Shown here: one piece after another, positions 1-9,378 of the stretch
How the letters are laid out: each line of letters starts with the position of its first letter
Numbering within the stretch: position 1 is the stretch's first letter
DNA from: Rhodovulum visakhapatnamense
Lineage (GTDB): Bacteria; Pseudomonadota; Alphaproteobacteria; Rhodobacterales; Rhodobacteraceae
Assembly (NCBI RefSeq): GCF_004365965.1
Contig: NZ_SOEB01000004.1
Span: forward strand, 62,001 to 126,000
Direction of reading: 5' to 3'
Length of the DNA: 64,000 bases
Made by a program: the position numbers and the translations under genes
Notes under the pieces: model-generated
What the model was told of the DNA's origin: nothing
What the model saw: the letters and a program-made list of their open reading frames with translations, nothing else
Database searches by the model: none

Positions 1-908
1 TCGGGCTCAGCCACTACCCGCGCGACGCCGGCACCGCCGAGGATCTCTTGCGGGCCGCCGACATGGCGCTCTACTCGGCGAAATCGAACGGCCGCGACCG
101 GGTCTTCCATTTCAAGGAAAGCCTGCGCTTCACCAGCGAACGCCGCCTGCGCGTGTTCAGCGCGCTCCGCAAGGCCCTGTGCGAGGACAGCTTCCGGCTG
201 GTGTTCCAGCCCAAATTCGACATTGCCGACCGCAGCCGGATCCTTGGCGCCGAGGCGCTGCTGCGCTGGCGCGATCCGCTGCTTGGCGACATCTCTCCGG
301 GCGAATTCGTGCCTCTGGCCGAGGCCAACGGTCTTTACAATGCGCTCGACCTGCGGGTGCTCAAGCTGTTCGCCCGGCAACAGGGCGAGTGGATCAGGCG
401 CGGGCTGCAGGTTCCGATTTCGGTCAACATCTCGGCGCGGTCGCTGCAGACCAGCGAACTTTTGCCGACGGTTCTGGCACTGCTCGACTACCACGACATT
501 CCGCCCGAGCTGCTGCTGCTGGAGATCACCGAAACAGGGCTGATGAACTGCACCAGCGAGGCCTCCCAGAACCTCGCGGATCTGGCCGATGCCGGGGTGC
601 GGATCTCGATCGACGATTTCGGCACCGGCTATTCGTCGCTGGCCTATCTGCAGAAGCTGCGCCCGAGCGAGCTGAAGATCGACCGCAGTTTCATCGCCCA
701 GCTGAACGCCCGCGACGGCGCCTCGGACAGCATCGTGCGCGCCATGCTGGCGCTGGCCGAAAGCCTGCAGCTGACCACCGTCGCCGAAGGCATCGAGAAC
801 GAGGAACAACTGTCCTGGCTGGCCGAGAACGGCTGCGGCTGCGGCCAGGGGTTCCTGGTCAGCCCGGGGCTTGAGATCCCGGCCTTCGAATCCCTCGTCG
901 CCGCGTAA
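1..908 (+). CDS. GGDEF-EAL domain protein, 3' part (c-di-GMP phosphodiesterase)
   Basis: The frame is already open at the window start, so only the end of the GGDEF domain is present (GLSHYPRDAGTAEDLLRAAD, then ALYSAK). A complete EAL domain follows. It has the EALLRW signature, NISARSL, LLEITETG, the DDFGTGYSSL loop, KIDRSF and VAEGIE, so the metal-binding and catalytic residues of an active phosphodiesterase appear intact. The family hydrolyses cyclic di-GMP to pGpG. Whether the GGDEF half is active, and which sensor domain precedes it, cannot be seen. The gene ends in a hairpin terminator and converges on the next gene. Confidence 0.93.
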   Translation, partial: GLSHYPRDAGTAEDLLRAADMALYSAKSNGRDRVFHFKESLRFTSERRLRVFSALRKALCEDSFRLVFQPKFDIADRSRILGAEALLRWRDPLLGDISPGEFVPLAEANGLYNALDLRVLKLFARQQGEWIRRGLQVPISVNISARSLQTSELLPTVLALLDYHDIPPELLLLEITETGLMNCTSEASQNLADLADAGVRISIDDFGTGYSSLAYLQKLRPSELKIDRSFIAQLNARDGASDSIVRAMLALAESLQLTTVAEGIENEEQLSWLAENGCGCGQGFLVSPGLEIPAFESLVAA

Positions 909-972
909 GACGGCGCGAGGCGGGGAAGACCGCCCACCCGGACCCCGCGTCCGGGCCAAGACGGACAAGCCC

Positions 973-1002
973 ACGGGGCGGTGCAACGCGCCGCCCCGTT
1001 TC
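973..1002 (+). terminator. Hairpin terminator after the GGDEF-EAL gene
   Basis: A perfect 9-bp stem (ACGGGGCGG pairing with CCGCCCCGT) around a 9-base loop is followed by a short TT. It lies between two convergent genes. The T-tract is weak, so termination strength is uncertain. Confidence 0.55.
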
Positions 1003-1029
1003 GCATCGGCAATGCGGGTCCGTTGCGCC

Positions 1030-2127
1030 TCAGGCGCCAAGCTCCCGCACGGTGATGGTATAGGCAAAGCCCGACGGCTCCAGCTCGTCGCGCCGCCGCC
1101 CGTCGGATTCGGCCTGCGGGTACATCAGGAACGGCAGCGGCCCGTTCGCCGATCCGGGCAGCGTCACGTCATGGGCGGCGTTCAGGGCGATCCAGTTGCC
1201 CTCCCAGGCGCCGAAAAGACCAGAACGCACCGCCTGCACCGCCGGATCGGCCAGGGTCAGGGTCTTCGGCGGTTCCTCAAGCACGACCTTGCGCACATCG
1301 GCCGGGTCGGCAGGCACCCAGCCGAAGCCGTCCAGATAGACATCGGCCCGGCAATGCTGGGCCTTGGTCACATCGGACGACCCCGCGCCGAGGCTTTTGT
1401 AGCCGAAGGCCGAGGGCGCGACGCGAAGGCCATAAAGATCGCGCGCGGGCAACCCGGCGGCCCGGGCGAGGCCCACGAAAAGCGCGTTGAGATCGGCGCA
1501 TTTCCCGGTCAGGTCGCCGCTTTTCAGCATCGAGGCCACATCGCCCAGACCGCAGCCCCGGGTCCTGGGGTTGCGGTCGGTGCTGTCGACCACCCAGTCG
1601 TAGATCCGCCGCGCCTTTTCCAGATCGCTGCCCGCGTCGCCGACGATGTCCATCGCCGTCTCGTACACGATGCCATCGGTCGGGATCAGCGCGGTCGGGG
1701 CGGTATGGCGGGCGCGCTCGGCCTCCGGCAAGGGCGGAAGATCCTGCGGGCGCGACAGATCGACGGCCCGGTCCTGCGCCGAGGCAACGGCCGTGACCAC
1801 CAGGTCGGCGGGGGCATCGGCGGCGGGCCAGACCGCCTCGACGAACCGTGCCCCGGTGGCGCCGTCGGTCTTGAGGCCCGCACGCTGGGCATTGGTGGTC
1901 CAGCGCGCGGCGCCCGCCTGCATCCAGTCGCCCTCGGTCATCGCGGGCACCGGCACCCAGGCGCGGACCGGTTTTCCCACCCGCGGGATCGCCAGCCGCG
2001 TCGTTATCTCAAACCGGCGCCAGCCCGAGGGCTCGGGGGCGAACCGGGCCGCGGCCGGGCGCGGCAGCGCCATCCCAAGCGCCATCGCGGCCCCTGCGGC
2101 CAACACCGCCCGTCTCTTCATCGTCAT
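1030..2127 (-). CDS. Exported transglutaminase-like domain protein
   Basis: The 365-residue protein starts with a basic region (MKRR) and a hydrophobic Ala-rich stretch ending near AAARFAP, which looks like a signal peptide. The RR pair is compatible with Tat export but the full Tat motif is absent. A transglutaminase core is visible late in the protein: the Cys in GKCADLNALFVGLARAAG, the His in AQHCRADVYLDG and the Asp in WVPADPADV. The start has a GGAGGAAG ribosome site about 10 bases upstream. Such proteins are usually periplasmic proteases or crosslinking enzymes; the substrate is unknown. Confidence 0.8.
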   Translation of the reverse strand: MTMKRRAVLAAGAAMALGMALPRPAAARFAPEPSGWRRFEITTRLAIPRVGKPVRAWVPVPAMTEGDWMQAGAARWTTNAQRAGLKTDGATGARFVEAVWPAADAPADLVVTAVASAQDRAVDLSRPQDLPPLPEAERARHTAPTALIPTDGIVYETAMDIVGDAGSDLEKARRIYDWVVDSTDRNPRTRGCGLGDVASMLKSGDLTGKCADLNALFVGLARAAGLPARDLYGLRVAPSAFGYKSLGAGSSDVTKAQHCRADVYLDGFGWVPADPADVRKVVLEEPPKTLTLADPAVQAVRSGLFGAWEGNWIALNAAHDVTLPGSANGPLPFLMYPQAESDGRRRDELEPSGFAYTITVRELGA

Positions 2128-2243
2128 GGCAAAGCTTCCTCCCTGCCGATCCGGGGCCCCGGCTCGGCCAGCGCGGGGGCCTATGCGGCGGGATTTAGCC
2201 CGGGCGAGGGAATTGCCCAGACGTCCAGCTGCCCGAAGGGAGA

Positions 2244-3416
2244 TCAGCCCGCGACCGGCAGACGCTGGCGGACCAGCGTGGTCCAGTAGGAACAGCCCCA
2301 GCCGATGGCCTCGTCGTTGAAATCGTAGCGCGGGTGGTGCAGGCCCTGGCTCGGCCCGTTGCCGATATTGATCAACGCGCCCGGCACCTCGTTCAGCATG
2401 AACGAGAAATCCTCGCCCCCAAGGGTCGGCGGCATGTCGGTCGTGACCGCCTCGTCGCCCGCGACCGCACGCGCGGCGGCTGCGGCCAGATCGGTCTGGG
2501 CCGCGTGGTTCACCGTCACCGGGTAGTGGCGGATATACTCGACGCGGCCGGTCGCATCGCAGGCTGCGGCGATGCCCTCGACCATCTGCTTGAGCCGCGC
2601 CTCGATATGGTCGCGCACCTCCTCGCGCAGGGTGCGCACGGTGCCGGTGATCGAGATGTCCTGCGGGATCACGTTGAACGCATCGCCCCCGTGGATCGAA
2701 CAGAGCGACACCGCCGCGCTGTCGATCGGGTCGATGGTGCGCGAGGTCAGGGTCTGAACCGCCTGGATCACCGCCGCCGCGACCGGCATCGGGTCGATGG
2801 TGGTGTTCGGCCGCCCGGCATGGCCGCCGCGGCCCGAAACGGTGATCCGTACCTCGTCGACCGAGGCCATGATCGGTCCCGGCGCGATGGTGAACTGCCC
2901 GACCGGCAGGCCGGGCCGGTTGTGCATCCCGTAGACCTCGTCGCAGGGCCAGCGGGCGAACAGCCCGTCCTCGATCATCGCCTTCGCGCCGGCGCCGCCC
3001 TCTTCGGCGGGCTGGAAGATCACGATCACGGTGCCGTCGAAGGCCCGGCTGTCGGCCAGATGCCGCGCCGCGCCCAGGAGCATCGCGACATGCCCGTCAT
3101 GGCCGCAGGCATGCATCTTGCCCGGCACGGTCGAGGCCCAGTCGGCGCCGGTCTCCTCGCGGATCGGCAGCGCGTCCATGTCCGAACGCAGCCCGATCAT
3201 CCGCCCCGAGGCATTGCTCTGGCCCCGGATCACGCCGACGACGCCGGTCCGGCCGATGCCCTCATGCACCTCGTCGACGCCCGCCGCGCGCAGCGCCTCG
3301 GCCACCTTCGCCGAGGTGCGCGGCAGATCGTACAGCAGCTCGGGATGGCGGTGCAGGTCGTGGCGGAATTCGACCAGTTCCGAGATGTGCTTGGCGACCC
3401 AGTTCTCGACGGCCAT
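2244..3416 (-). CDS. M20-family amidohydrolase (hippurate hydrolase-like)
   Basis: A 390-residue zinc amidohydrolase of the HipO / M20D type. The metal-binding motifs HACGHDGHVAML and FQPAEEGGAGA are present, as is the late GGEDFSFML segment. The family removes acyl, indole-acetyl or carbamoyl groups from amino-acid nitrogen, or opens amide bonds. It is the last gene of the long minus-strand operon that starts with a peptide-type ABC transporter. It begins 3 bases after the ATC-hydrolase-like gene ends, so a deacylation step following ring opening is a reasonable inference. The substrate is not determined. Confidence 0.88.
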   Translation of the reverse strand: MAVENWVAKHISELVEFRHDLHRHPELLYDLPRTSAKVAEALRAAGVDEVHEGIGRTGVVGVIRGQSNASGRMIGLRSDMDALPIREETGADWASTVPGKMHACGHDGHVAMLLGAARHLADSRAFDGTVIVIFQPAEEGGAGAKAMIEDGLFARWPCDEVYGMHNRPGLPVGQFTIAPGPIMASVDEVRITVSGRGGHAGRPNTTIDPMPVAAAVIQAVQTLTSRTIDPIDSAAVSLCSIHGGDAFNVIPQDISITGTVRTLREEVRDHIEARLKQMVEGIAAACDATGRVEYIRHYPVTVNHAAQTDLAAAAARAVAGDEAVTTDMPPTLGGEDFSFMLNEVPGALINIGNGPSQGLHHPRYDFNDEAIGWGCSYWTTLVRQRLPVAG

Positions 3417-3419
3417 CCT

Positions 3420-3890
3420 TCAGTCCTTCTTCTTCATGCGATACCGGAAATCGCAGTGGCTTGCGCCCTGCATGATGGTCTGGGTGCGGGTCATCTCGAT
3501 CTCGGGATTGTAGCCGATGCAGAAATCGCCATCGCGGTTGCAGGACAGCAGATGCCCGATCTCGCCGATCCCCATCTCGCGATACATCTCGGCATAGCGG
3601 CAGCGGGTGACGTTGAAATCCATCTTTTCCGACGACATCTCCAGCGGCTCGATTTCCAGCGCGTCTTCCTTCGTCCAGTTCGGCAGGATCGCGGCGTAGT
3701 CCACCAGATCCGGGGCGTGATCGAGACCGGCGGCCAGCGCCCGGCCCTGCTCGATCGCCGAGCGCGAGCAGGTCTCGCCGATCACCGCCTCGGCCTCGGC
3801 CCGGCCCGAACGTTCCGAGATCACGTCGAAGGCATGTTTCAGGATCATCGCCTCGATGCGGCGGCGTTCGAGGATCGGCAGGTCGTTCAT
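3420..3890 (-). CDS. L-2-amino-thiazoline-4-carboxylate hydrolase family protein
   Basis: The 156-residue protein matches the small ATC-hydrolase family in length and pattern: a helical N-terminal half, then EMSSEKMDFNVTRCRYAEMYR, a Cys-rich LLSCNRDGDFCIGYNP segment and a C-terminal TIMQGASHCDFRY. In Pseudomonas the named enzyme opens the thiazoline ring of ATC to N-carbamoyl-L-cysteine. Many family members have unknown substrates. Here it sits between an FAD amine oxidase and an M20 amidohydrolase, which resembles the ATC-hydrolase plus N-carbamoyl-cysteine hydrolase pair. Assignment to the family is firm; the substrate is inferred only. Confidence 0.8.
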   Translation of the reverse strand: MNDLPILERRRIEAMILKHAFDVISERSGRAEAEAVIGETCSRSAIEQGRALAAGLDHAPDLVDYAAILPNWTKEDALEIEPLEMSSEKMDFNVTRCRYAEMYREMGIGEIGHLLSCNRDGDFCIGYNPEIEMTRTQTIMQGASHCDFRYRMKKKD

Positions 3891-3906
3891 TCTCTTGGCT
3901 CCTCGC

Positions 3907-5211
3907 TCAGAGATCGGGTTCGGTCAGGTCCTTGCGGCGCAGCCAGGCCAGATAGGCCGGGGCCATGCGGGTCAGCAGGGCGTGATAGGGGAAGGCCTGC
4001 GGCTCGGTCACCGGCAGCGCCAGCCCGCGCGGGTCCTCGCCCGCGACGGCGCGCGCCATCTCGCGGCCAAGCGCCGTGCCCAGCGCCACGCCGCGCCCGT
4101 TGCACCCGGCCCAGGCCCAGCCGTCGGGGCCGAGCTTGTGAACACGGGGGAAGCGGTCCCAGTTCATCGAGAGATACCCGGACCAGACATGGGTCATCTT
4201 CGGCACGCCAAGCTCGGGGAAGGCCTCGGCCAGGTTCCGCGCGGCCTTGGCCTCGGCCCGCCCGGCATCGTTCCAGCCGGGAATGATCGCGGCACCGGTG
4301 ATCAGCCGGTTGCGCGCGTCATAGCGGAAGAAGCGCAGATCGCCCCGGGTGTCCGACACCGCTTGGCGTCCGGGCAGGATCCTGGCGCGAAGGTTCTCGC
4401 CCAGCGGTTCTGTCGCCATCTGCCAGGAATGGACGGGGATGAAGCTGCGTGCGATCTTCGGCGCAAGCCCTGCGGCCAGCTTGCCGGTATAGGCATTGCT
4501 GGCCAGGATCAGCGCGCGCGCCCGGACCTTGCCCGCCGCGGTCGCCGCGACCCATTCGGCGCCCTGCCGCTCGAACCATTTCACCGGGCTTTGTTCGTGG
4601 ATCACCGTGCCATGGCTTTCGGCCGCGCGGGCCAGCTCGCGCGCCAGCGCCAGCGGGTTGATATGCCCGCCGGTGGGCGCATACATCCCGCCGTGCCAGA
4701 AGTCGCTGCCCAGGATCTGGGCGGTTTCCCTGGCATCCTTCAGCGACACGTCGAAGCCGAAGCGGCGCCAGGCCTCGACCCGCTTTTCGCTCAGCTTTAC
4801 GCGGCCCGGCGAATGGGCGGGCTGGAACCAGCCGGTCTGTTCGGCCTCGGCCTTCAGCCCCTCGCGGCGCACGATGTCAAAGAGCAACCCCGCCGAACCG
4901 CCGATCAGCTCGGCAAAGCGCCGCCCGGTCTCGCCGAAGCGGGCGACCCAGGCATCGGGCTCGGCGGCGGTCAGGGTCGGGATCACCTGGCCATTGTTGC
5001 GCCCCGAGGCGCCCCAGCCAACCGCCTGCCCTTCCAGCAGCACCACCCGCTTGCCCTCACGCGCCAGATGCAGCGCCGCCGACAGCCCGGTAAACCCGCC
5101 GCCGATGACGACCGTGTCGGCCTCGACGGTACCCGCAAGCGGGGGCGCCGGGGTCCGGGGGGGCGCGGTATCGGCCCAGAGCGAGGGCGGAAAGGTCACG
5201 GGATCGGTCAT
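3907..5211 (-). CDS. FAD-dependent amine/D-amino-acid oxidase (DAO family)
   Basis: A 434-residue flavoprotein with an N-terminal dinucleotide-binding motif (VVIGGGFTGLSAALHLA, about residues 36-52) and the GASGRNNGQV segment typical of gamma-glutamylputrescine oxidase / glycine oxidase relatives. The C-terminal part has GCNGRGVALGTALG, the usual FAD-binding end of DAO proteins. It should oxidise a C-N bond of an amino acid or amine to an imine. Its start overlaps the stop of the class V aminotransferase gene by 4 bases, so the two are co-translated. Confidence 0.87.
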   Translation of the reverse strand: MTDPVTFPPSLWADTAPPRTPAPPLAGTVEADTVVIGGGFTGLSAALHLAREGKRVVLLEGQAVGWGASGRNNGQVIPTLTAAEPDAWVARFGETGRRFAELIGGSAGLLFDIVRREGLKAEAEQTGWFQPAHSPGRVKLSEKRVEAWRRFGFDVSLKDARETAQILGSDFWHGGMYAPTGGHINPLALARELARAAESHGTVIHEQSPVKWFERQGAEWVAATAAGKVRARALILASNAYTGKLAAGLAPKIARSFIPVHSWQMATEPLGENLRARILPGRQAVSDTRGDLRFFRYDARNRLITGAAIIPGWNDAGRAEAKAARNLAEAFPELGVPKMTHVWSGYLSMNWDRFPRVHKLGPDGWAWAGCNGRGVALGTALGREMARAVAGEDPRGLALPVTEPQAFPYHALLTRMAPAYLAWLRRKDLTEPDL

Positions 5212-6854
5212 GCCGGGGTCTCCTTGTCGGTCAGGGCGGCGGCGACCTCTTCGGGCAGCCAGAACCAGCGCAACGCCTCGTCATCGGCGTCAAGAGCGGT
5301 CCCGGCGGCGGCCGAGGCCGCAGCGCGGCCCTTTTCGACCAGACGCGCCGCCTCGGCAAGGCAGGTCTCGAAATCGGGGGCGGCCGCGTCGTCCTCGGGC
5401 ATCGCCCAGAGATCCGAGAGGCGTTCGGGCGGCGGCGCTGGCTCGGCGCCCAGCGCGCGCCAGACCCCATGCGCGACGTCCAGCCGGTACAGCGGCAGCA
5501 GCGCCAGCCCGTTTCGCGCGATGAAGACCAGCGCCCGGGCCAGCCGGTCGACATCCTCGTCCGAGAAGAAGTAGTTCACCCCCAGCCGCACCCAGCCGGG
5601 TCGGAAGGCGGTATGGCCCCGCGCGACCGCCTCGGAAAAGCGGTGGCTGCGGGCGTCGTCGATGTCCAGCAGATGGTGCCCATAGGGCCCGGCGCAGGAA
5701 CAGCCGCCGCGCGCCTGGATGCCGAACAGATCGTTCAGAGCCGCCACGACGAAGCCGTGATGCAGATGCCGCGCGCCGATGCGGATGTTGAACGAGAAGA
5801 TCCCCAGCCGGGGCGCGTTGCGCGGCCCCAGAAGCTCGATCCCCGGCTCGGCCGACAGCGCCGCCTCGAGCCGGGCGCGCAGCTCGCCCTCGCGCGCCTC
5901 GATGGCCTCGGCGCCAAGCTCGGTCTTCAGCGCCAGCACCATGCCCGCGCGGATATTGCCGACGATCGAGGGCGTGCCCGCCTCTTCGCGCGCCTCGACC
6001 GCCTCGACATAGCATTGCTCGGCCGCGCTGACGAAGCTGACCGTGCCGCCCCCGACCACCGTGGGCCGGGGCGTCGTCAGCAGTGCGCGATCGGCGATCA
6101 GCAGACCCGAGGCCTCCGGCCCGCCCGGAAACTTGTGCGGCGAGACCAGCGCCGCGTCGATCCGGTCGCCCGCGCCCGGCGCGCTTTCGGCCATCCGGAC
6201 CGCGACATAGGGGGCGGCGGCGGCGAAATCGATCACGCACCAGCCGCCCGCCTCGTGCAGAAGCCGCGCGACCGCGCGGATATCGGTGCGGATGCCGGTC
6301 ACGTTCGAGGCCGCCGAGAATGCCCCCACCATCAGGGCCGCATCCGCATGGGCCGCGATCTCGCGCCTCAGCGTCGGAAGGCAGATCGCGCCCGCCGCAT
6401 CCAGCGGAATGCGCACCAGCCTCGCCCCGCTCTCGCGCCAGGGCAGGTCGTTCGAGTGATGCTCATAGGGGCCTACGAAGACCACCGCCTCGGGGCCAAG
6501 CTGCCCGGCGGGCCCGCCCATCTGCAGCGCCCGGACCAGCTTGTCGGCGGCGCCGGTACTGCCCGCGCCGCAGAAGATGACGGCATGGGCCTCGTCCGCG
6601 CCCATGCCCTCGCGCACCGCCGCCCGCGCCAGTTCGCGCAGTTCCGTGGTGCGGCGGCCGGTATAGGAGGTTTCGGTATGGGTGTTGCCATAGACCGGCA
6701 GCACATGGCGCCGGATCGCGTCCTCGACAAAGCCCAGCGCCCGGCCCGAGGCGACATAGTCGGCATAGATCAGGGCGCGCGGACCGAAGGGGCCGGGAAT
6801 GGCGGCACCCTCCCCGATCAGGGCGCGGCGGATGTCTTCGAAATGCAGTGACAT
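5208..6854 (-). CDS. Class V aminotransferase / cysteine desulfurase-like PLP enzyme
   Basis: The 548-residue product has the class V fold: GNTHTETSYTGRRTTE near the N-terminus, CGAGSTGAADKLV, and the PLP lysine in ALVSPHKFPGGPEASG. A cysteine-bearing loop GGCSCAGPYGHHLL sits where desulfurases carry their active Cys. It is longer than IscS/SufS (about 400 residues) because of an extra C-terminal region. I chose the ATG at 6854 because the frame upstream runs into the ABC-transporter gene. It is the fifth gene in the operon, 11 bases after the ATPase gene. The reaction could be desulfuration, epimerisation or elimination. Confidence 0.82.
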   Translation of the reverse strand: MSLHFEDIRRALIGEGAAIPGPFGPRALIYADYVASGRALGFVEDAIRRHVLPVYGNTHTETSYTGRRTTELRELARAAVREGMGADEAHAVIFCGAGSTGAADKLVRALQMGGPAGQLGPEAVVFVGPYEHHSNDLPWRESGARLVRIPLDAAGAICLPTLRREIAAHADAALMVGAFSAASNVTGIRTDIRAVARLLHEAGGWCVIDFAAAAPYVAVRMAESAPGAGDRIDAALVSPHKFPGGPEASGLLIADRALLTTPRPTVVGGGTVSFVSAAEQCYVEAVEAREEAGTPSIVGNIRAGMVLALKTELGAEAIEAREGELRARLEAALSAEPGIELLGPRNAPRLGIFSFNIRIGARHLHHGFVVAALNDLFGIQARGGCSCAGPYGHHLLDIDDARSHRFSEAVARGHTAFRPGWVRLGVNYFFSDEDVDRLARALVFIARNGLALLPLYRLDVAHGVWRALGAEPAPPPERLSDLWAMPEDDAAAPDFETCLAEAARLVEKGRAAASAAAGTALDADDEALRWFWLPEEVAAALTDKETPA

Positions 6855-6865
6855 GGGAAGGTCCT

Positions 6866-8503
6866 TCAGGCGGCGTCCGTTGCCAGGTCGGGCGGCGTCC
6901 AGCCACGGCCCGGGATCGAGGCCAGAAGCTGTTGCGTATAGGGATGGCTCGGCGCGGCAAAAAGCTCGGCGGTGACGCCGGTCTCGACGATCCGGCCCTT
7001 CTGCATCACGATCACCCGATCGCAAAGCTGGGCCGCGACCCTCAGATCGTGGGTCACGAACAGAACCGACAGGTCGAGCCGGTCGCGCAGGTCGGCCAGA
7101 AGCTTCAGCACCTGCGCCTGCACCGACACGTCAAGCGCCGAGACGGGTTCGTCGGCGACGATCACCTTCGGCTCCATCGCCAGCGCCCGGGCGATGCCGA
7201 TCCGCTGGCGCTGCCCGCCCGAGAATTCGTGCGGATAGCGGGTGGCGGCGGCGGGCGACAGCTCGACCAGCTCCAGCAATTCGCGGGCACGCGCCCGGGC
7301 GGCCTTCGGGTCGGCGCCATGGACGATGGGCCCCTGCGCGATCAGGTCCTCGACCCGCTTGCGCGGGTTCAGCGAGGCCATAGGGTCCTGGAACACCATC
7401 TGGATATGGCGCCGCATCTCGCGCAGCTCGCGCGGCGAACAGGCCAGCAGGTCGGTGCCGTCGACCTCGACCGCACCGCAATCGGATTCCAGCAGCCGGG
7501 TCACGATCCGCGACACCGTGGTCTTGCCCGAGCCGCTTTCTCCGACGACGCCCAGCGTCTCGCCCCGGCGCAAGGTGAAGGACAGGTTGTCGACCGCCGT
7601 CACCGGCGCGCGCTTGCCCGAAATCAGGCTGCCGCGCGCGGCGAAGGTCTTGACCAGCCCCTCGGCCCTCAGAACCACCGGCGCATCCCGGAAATCGCGC
7701 GGGCGCGGCGGCACCAGTGCCGGGATCGCGCCGATCAGCGCGCGGGTATAGGGATGTTTCGGCCGGTTCAGCACCTCGGCGGCGGTGCCCTGTTCGACCA
7801 TCTCGCCCTTGCTCAGCACCACCACCCGATCGGCAATCTCGGCCACCACGCCGAAATCGTGGGTGATGAAGAGAATGCCCGCGCCTTCCTTTTCCTGCAG
7901 CTCGCGGATCAGCTTGAGGATCTGCAGCTGGGTGGTGACATCGAGCGCCGTGGTCGGCTCGTCGGCGATGATCAGTTTCGGCTCGCAGGCCAGCGCCATG
8001 GCGATCATCACCCGCTGCCGCTGCCCGCCCGAGACCTGATGCGGATAGGCATGATAGACCGACCGGGGGTCGGGGATATGCACCAGATCGAGCAGTTCCA
8101 GAACCCGCGCGCGCCGCGCCTTGCGGCCCAGCCCGGTGTGCAGCCGCAGCACCTCGTCGATCTGCCAGCCCACCGTCTTCTGCGGGTTCAGCGCGGTCAT
8201 CGGCTCCTGGAAGATCTGGGCGATGCGGTCGCCGCGGATCTGCTTCATCTCGCGCTCGGACAGCGCCAGCAGATCCTGGCCCTCGAAGCGGATCGACCCT
8301 TCGGCGACGCGGACATGGGGTTCGGGCAGAAGCCGCATGATCGCGCCCGCGGTCAGCGACTTGCCGGACCCGCTTTCGCCGACCAGACAGACGATCTCGC
8401 CGGGGTTCACGCTCAGGTTCAGCCCGTCGAGCGCGAAGGGGCGGTCGGACCCCTTGGGCAAGGCGATCTTGAGGTCGCGGATGTCGAGAACAGGATCGGT
8501 CAT
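6866..8503 (-). CDS. Dipeptide/opine-type ABC transporter, fused double ATPase (DppD-DppF)
   Basis: The 545-residue protein has two complete ABC ATPase domains in tandem. The first has Walker A GESGSGKS, signature VSGGQRQRV and Walker [13 protein letters not shown]. The second has [18 protein letters not shown] and [12 protein letters not shown]. The oligopeptide helper segments after each domain ([31 protein letters not shown]) are of the OppD/OppF type. In most systems these are two genes; here both ATPases are one chain. It energises the permeases encoded just upstream (overlap of 4 bases). Confidence 0.94.
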   Translation of the reverse strand: MTDPVLDIRDLKIALPKGSDRPFALDGLNLSVNPGEIVCLVGESGSGKSLTAGAIMRLLPEPHVRVAEGSIRFEGQDLLALSEREMKQIRGDRIAQIFQEPMTALNPQKTVGWQIDEVLRLHTGLGRKARRARVLELLDLVHIPDPRSVYHAYPHQVSGGQRQRVMIAMALACEPKLIIADEPTTALDVTTQLQILKLIRELQEKEGAGILFITHDFGVVAEIADRVVVLSKGEMVEQGTAAEVLNRPKHPYTRALIGAIPALVPPRPRDFRDAPVVLRAEGLVKTFAARGSLISGKRAPVTAVDNLSFTLRRGETLGVVGESGSGKTTVSRIVTRLLESDCGAVEVDGTDLLACSPRELREMRRHIQMVFQDPMASLNPRKRVEDLIAQGPIVHGADPKAARARARELLELVELSPAAATRYPHEFSGGQRQRIGIARALAMEPKVIVADEPVSALDVSVQAQVLKLLADLRDRLDLSVLFVTHDLRVAAQLCDRVIVMQKGRIVETGVTAELFAAPSHPYTQQLLASIPGRGWTPPDLATDAA

Positions 8504-9378
8504 TGTTTCTTCTGCCTCGGGTTGAGCGCGTCGTTCAGCCCCTCGCCCAGCAGCGAAAAGGACAGCACCGTCAGCACGATGGCGATGCCGGGAATGACGG
8601 CGCAGTACCAGTCGGTGCGCAGGACCGCGCGGCCCTGCCCGATCATGTTGCCCCAGCTGGCATGGTTGGGATCGCCCAGCCCCAGGAAGGCCAGCGCGCT
8701 TTCCAGAAGGATCGACAGCGCCATGATGACCGAGGCGTAGACGATTACCGGCGGCAGCGCGTTGGGCAGGATCTCGCGAAAGATCAGCGCCCCGTTCGAG
8801 ACGCCCAGATTGCGCGCCGCATCGACGAATTCGCGGCTGCGCAGCGACAGGAACTCGGCCCGCACCATCCGCGCGGGCGCGGTCCAGGACACGATGGCGA
8901 TGGCGAGTGTGATATATTCGATGGACGACCCCAGGATCGCCACCAGCGCCAGCAGCAGCACGAAATTGGGGATGGTCTGGAAGGCCTCGGTCACGCGCAT
9001 CAGCACATCGTCAACCCAGCCGCCGAAGAAGCCCGCCAGGGCGCCCACGACGACCCCGATGGCAATCGACAGCAGCGTCGCCAGAACGCCTACCAGCAGC
9101 GAGATCCGCGCCCCGTGGAACAGCTGGGCCAGGATATCGCGGCCGAGCTGATCGGTGCCAAGCGGCACGGCCCAGTCGGTGAAGGGCTTCGTCAGCGGGT
9201 CTCCCGCCCGGCGCAGCGGGTCGGTGGGCTCGATCAGCCCGGCCGTGGCCGCCATCACCAGCACGGCCCCGAACAGCACCAGCCCCAGCAGGGCGGCGCG
9301 GTTGCGGGCGAAGCGGCGCCAGAGCGCGACGGCGGGGGCGGCCTCGGCGCGCGGCAGGTCTGTGGTCGCGGCGGTCAT
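8500..9378 (-). CDS. Dipeptide-type ABC transporter permease (DppC-like)
   Basis: A 292-residue inner-membrane permease. It has the N-terminal first helix (FARNRAALLGLVLF), the OppC_N segment DPLTKPFTDWAVPLGTDQLGRD, and the EAA loop VRAEFLSLRSREFVDAARNLG. The ATG at 9378 overlaps the stop of the preceding permease gene by 4 bases, which fixes the start. It pairs with the DppB-like permease to form the translocation channel of this importer. Confidence 0.93.
   Translation of the reverse strand: MTAATTDLPRAEAAPAVALWRRFARNRAALLGLVLFGAVLVMAATAGLIEPTDPLRRAGDPLTKPFTDWAVPLGTDQLGRDILAQLFHGARISLLVGVLATLLSIAIGVVVGALAGFFGGWVDDVLMRVTEAFQTIPNFVLLLALVAILGSSIEYITLAIAIVSWTAPARMVRAEFLSLRSREFVDAARNLGVSNGALIFREILPNALPPVIVYASVIMALSILLESALAFLGLGDPNHASWGNMIGQGRAVLRTDWYCAVIPGIAIVLTVLSFSLLGEGLNDALNPRQKKQ

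Noticed and set aside
2334-4286. A 650-codon open frame opposite the M20 amidohydrolase and ATC-hydrolase genes
   Set aside because: It is Arg/Gly/His-rich with no domain pattern and exists only because high-GC genes leave the opposite strand open. Several similar frames (for example at 6848-8740, 9582-12527 and 52940-54433) were discarded for the same reason.
6855-7025. Longer N-terminus for the class V aminotransferase
   Set aside because: The extra 57 residues overlap the ATPase coding sequence and read as low-complexity Arg/Asp sequence; the ATG at 6854 gives a family-like start.
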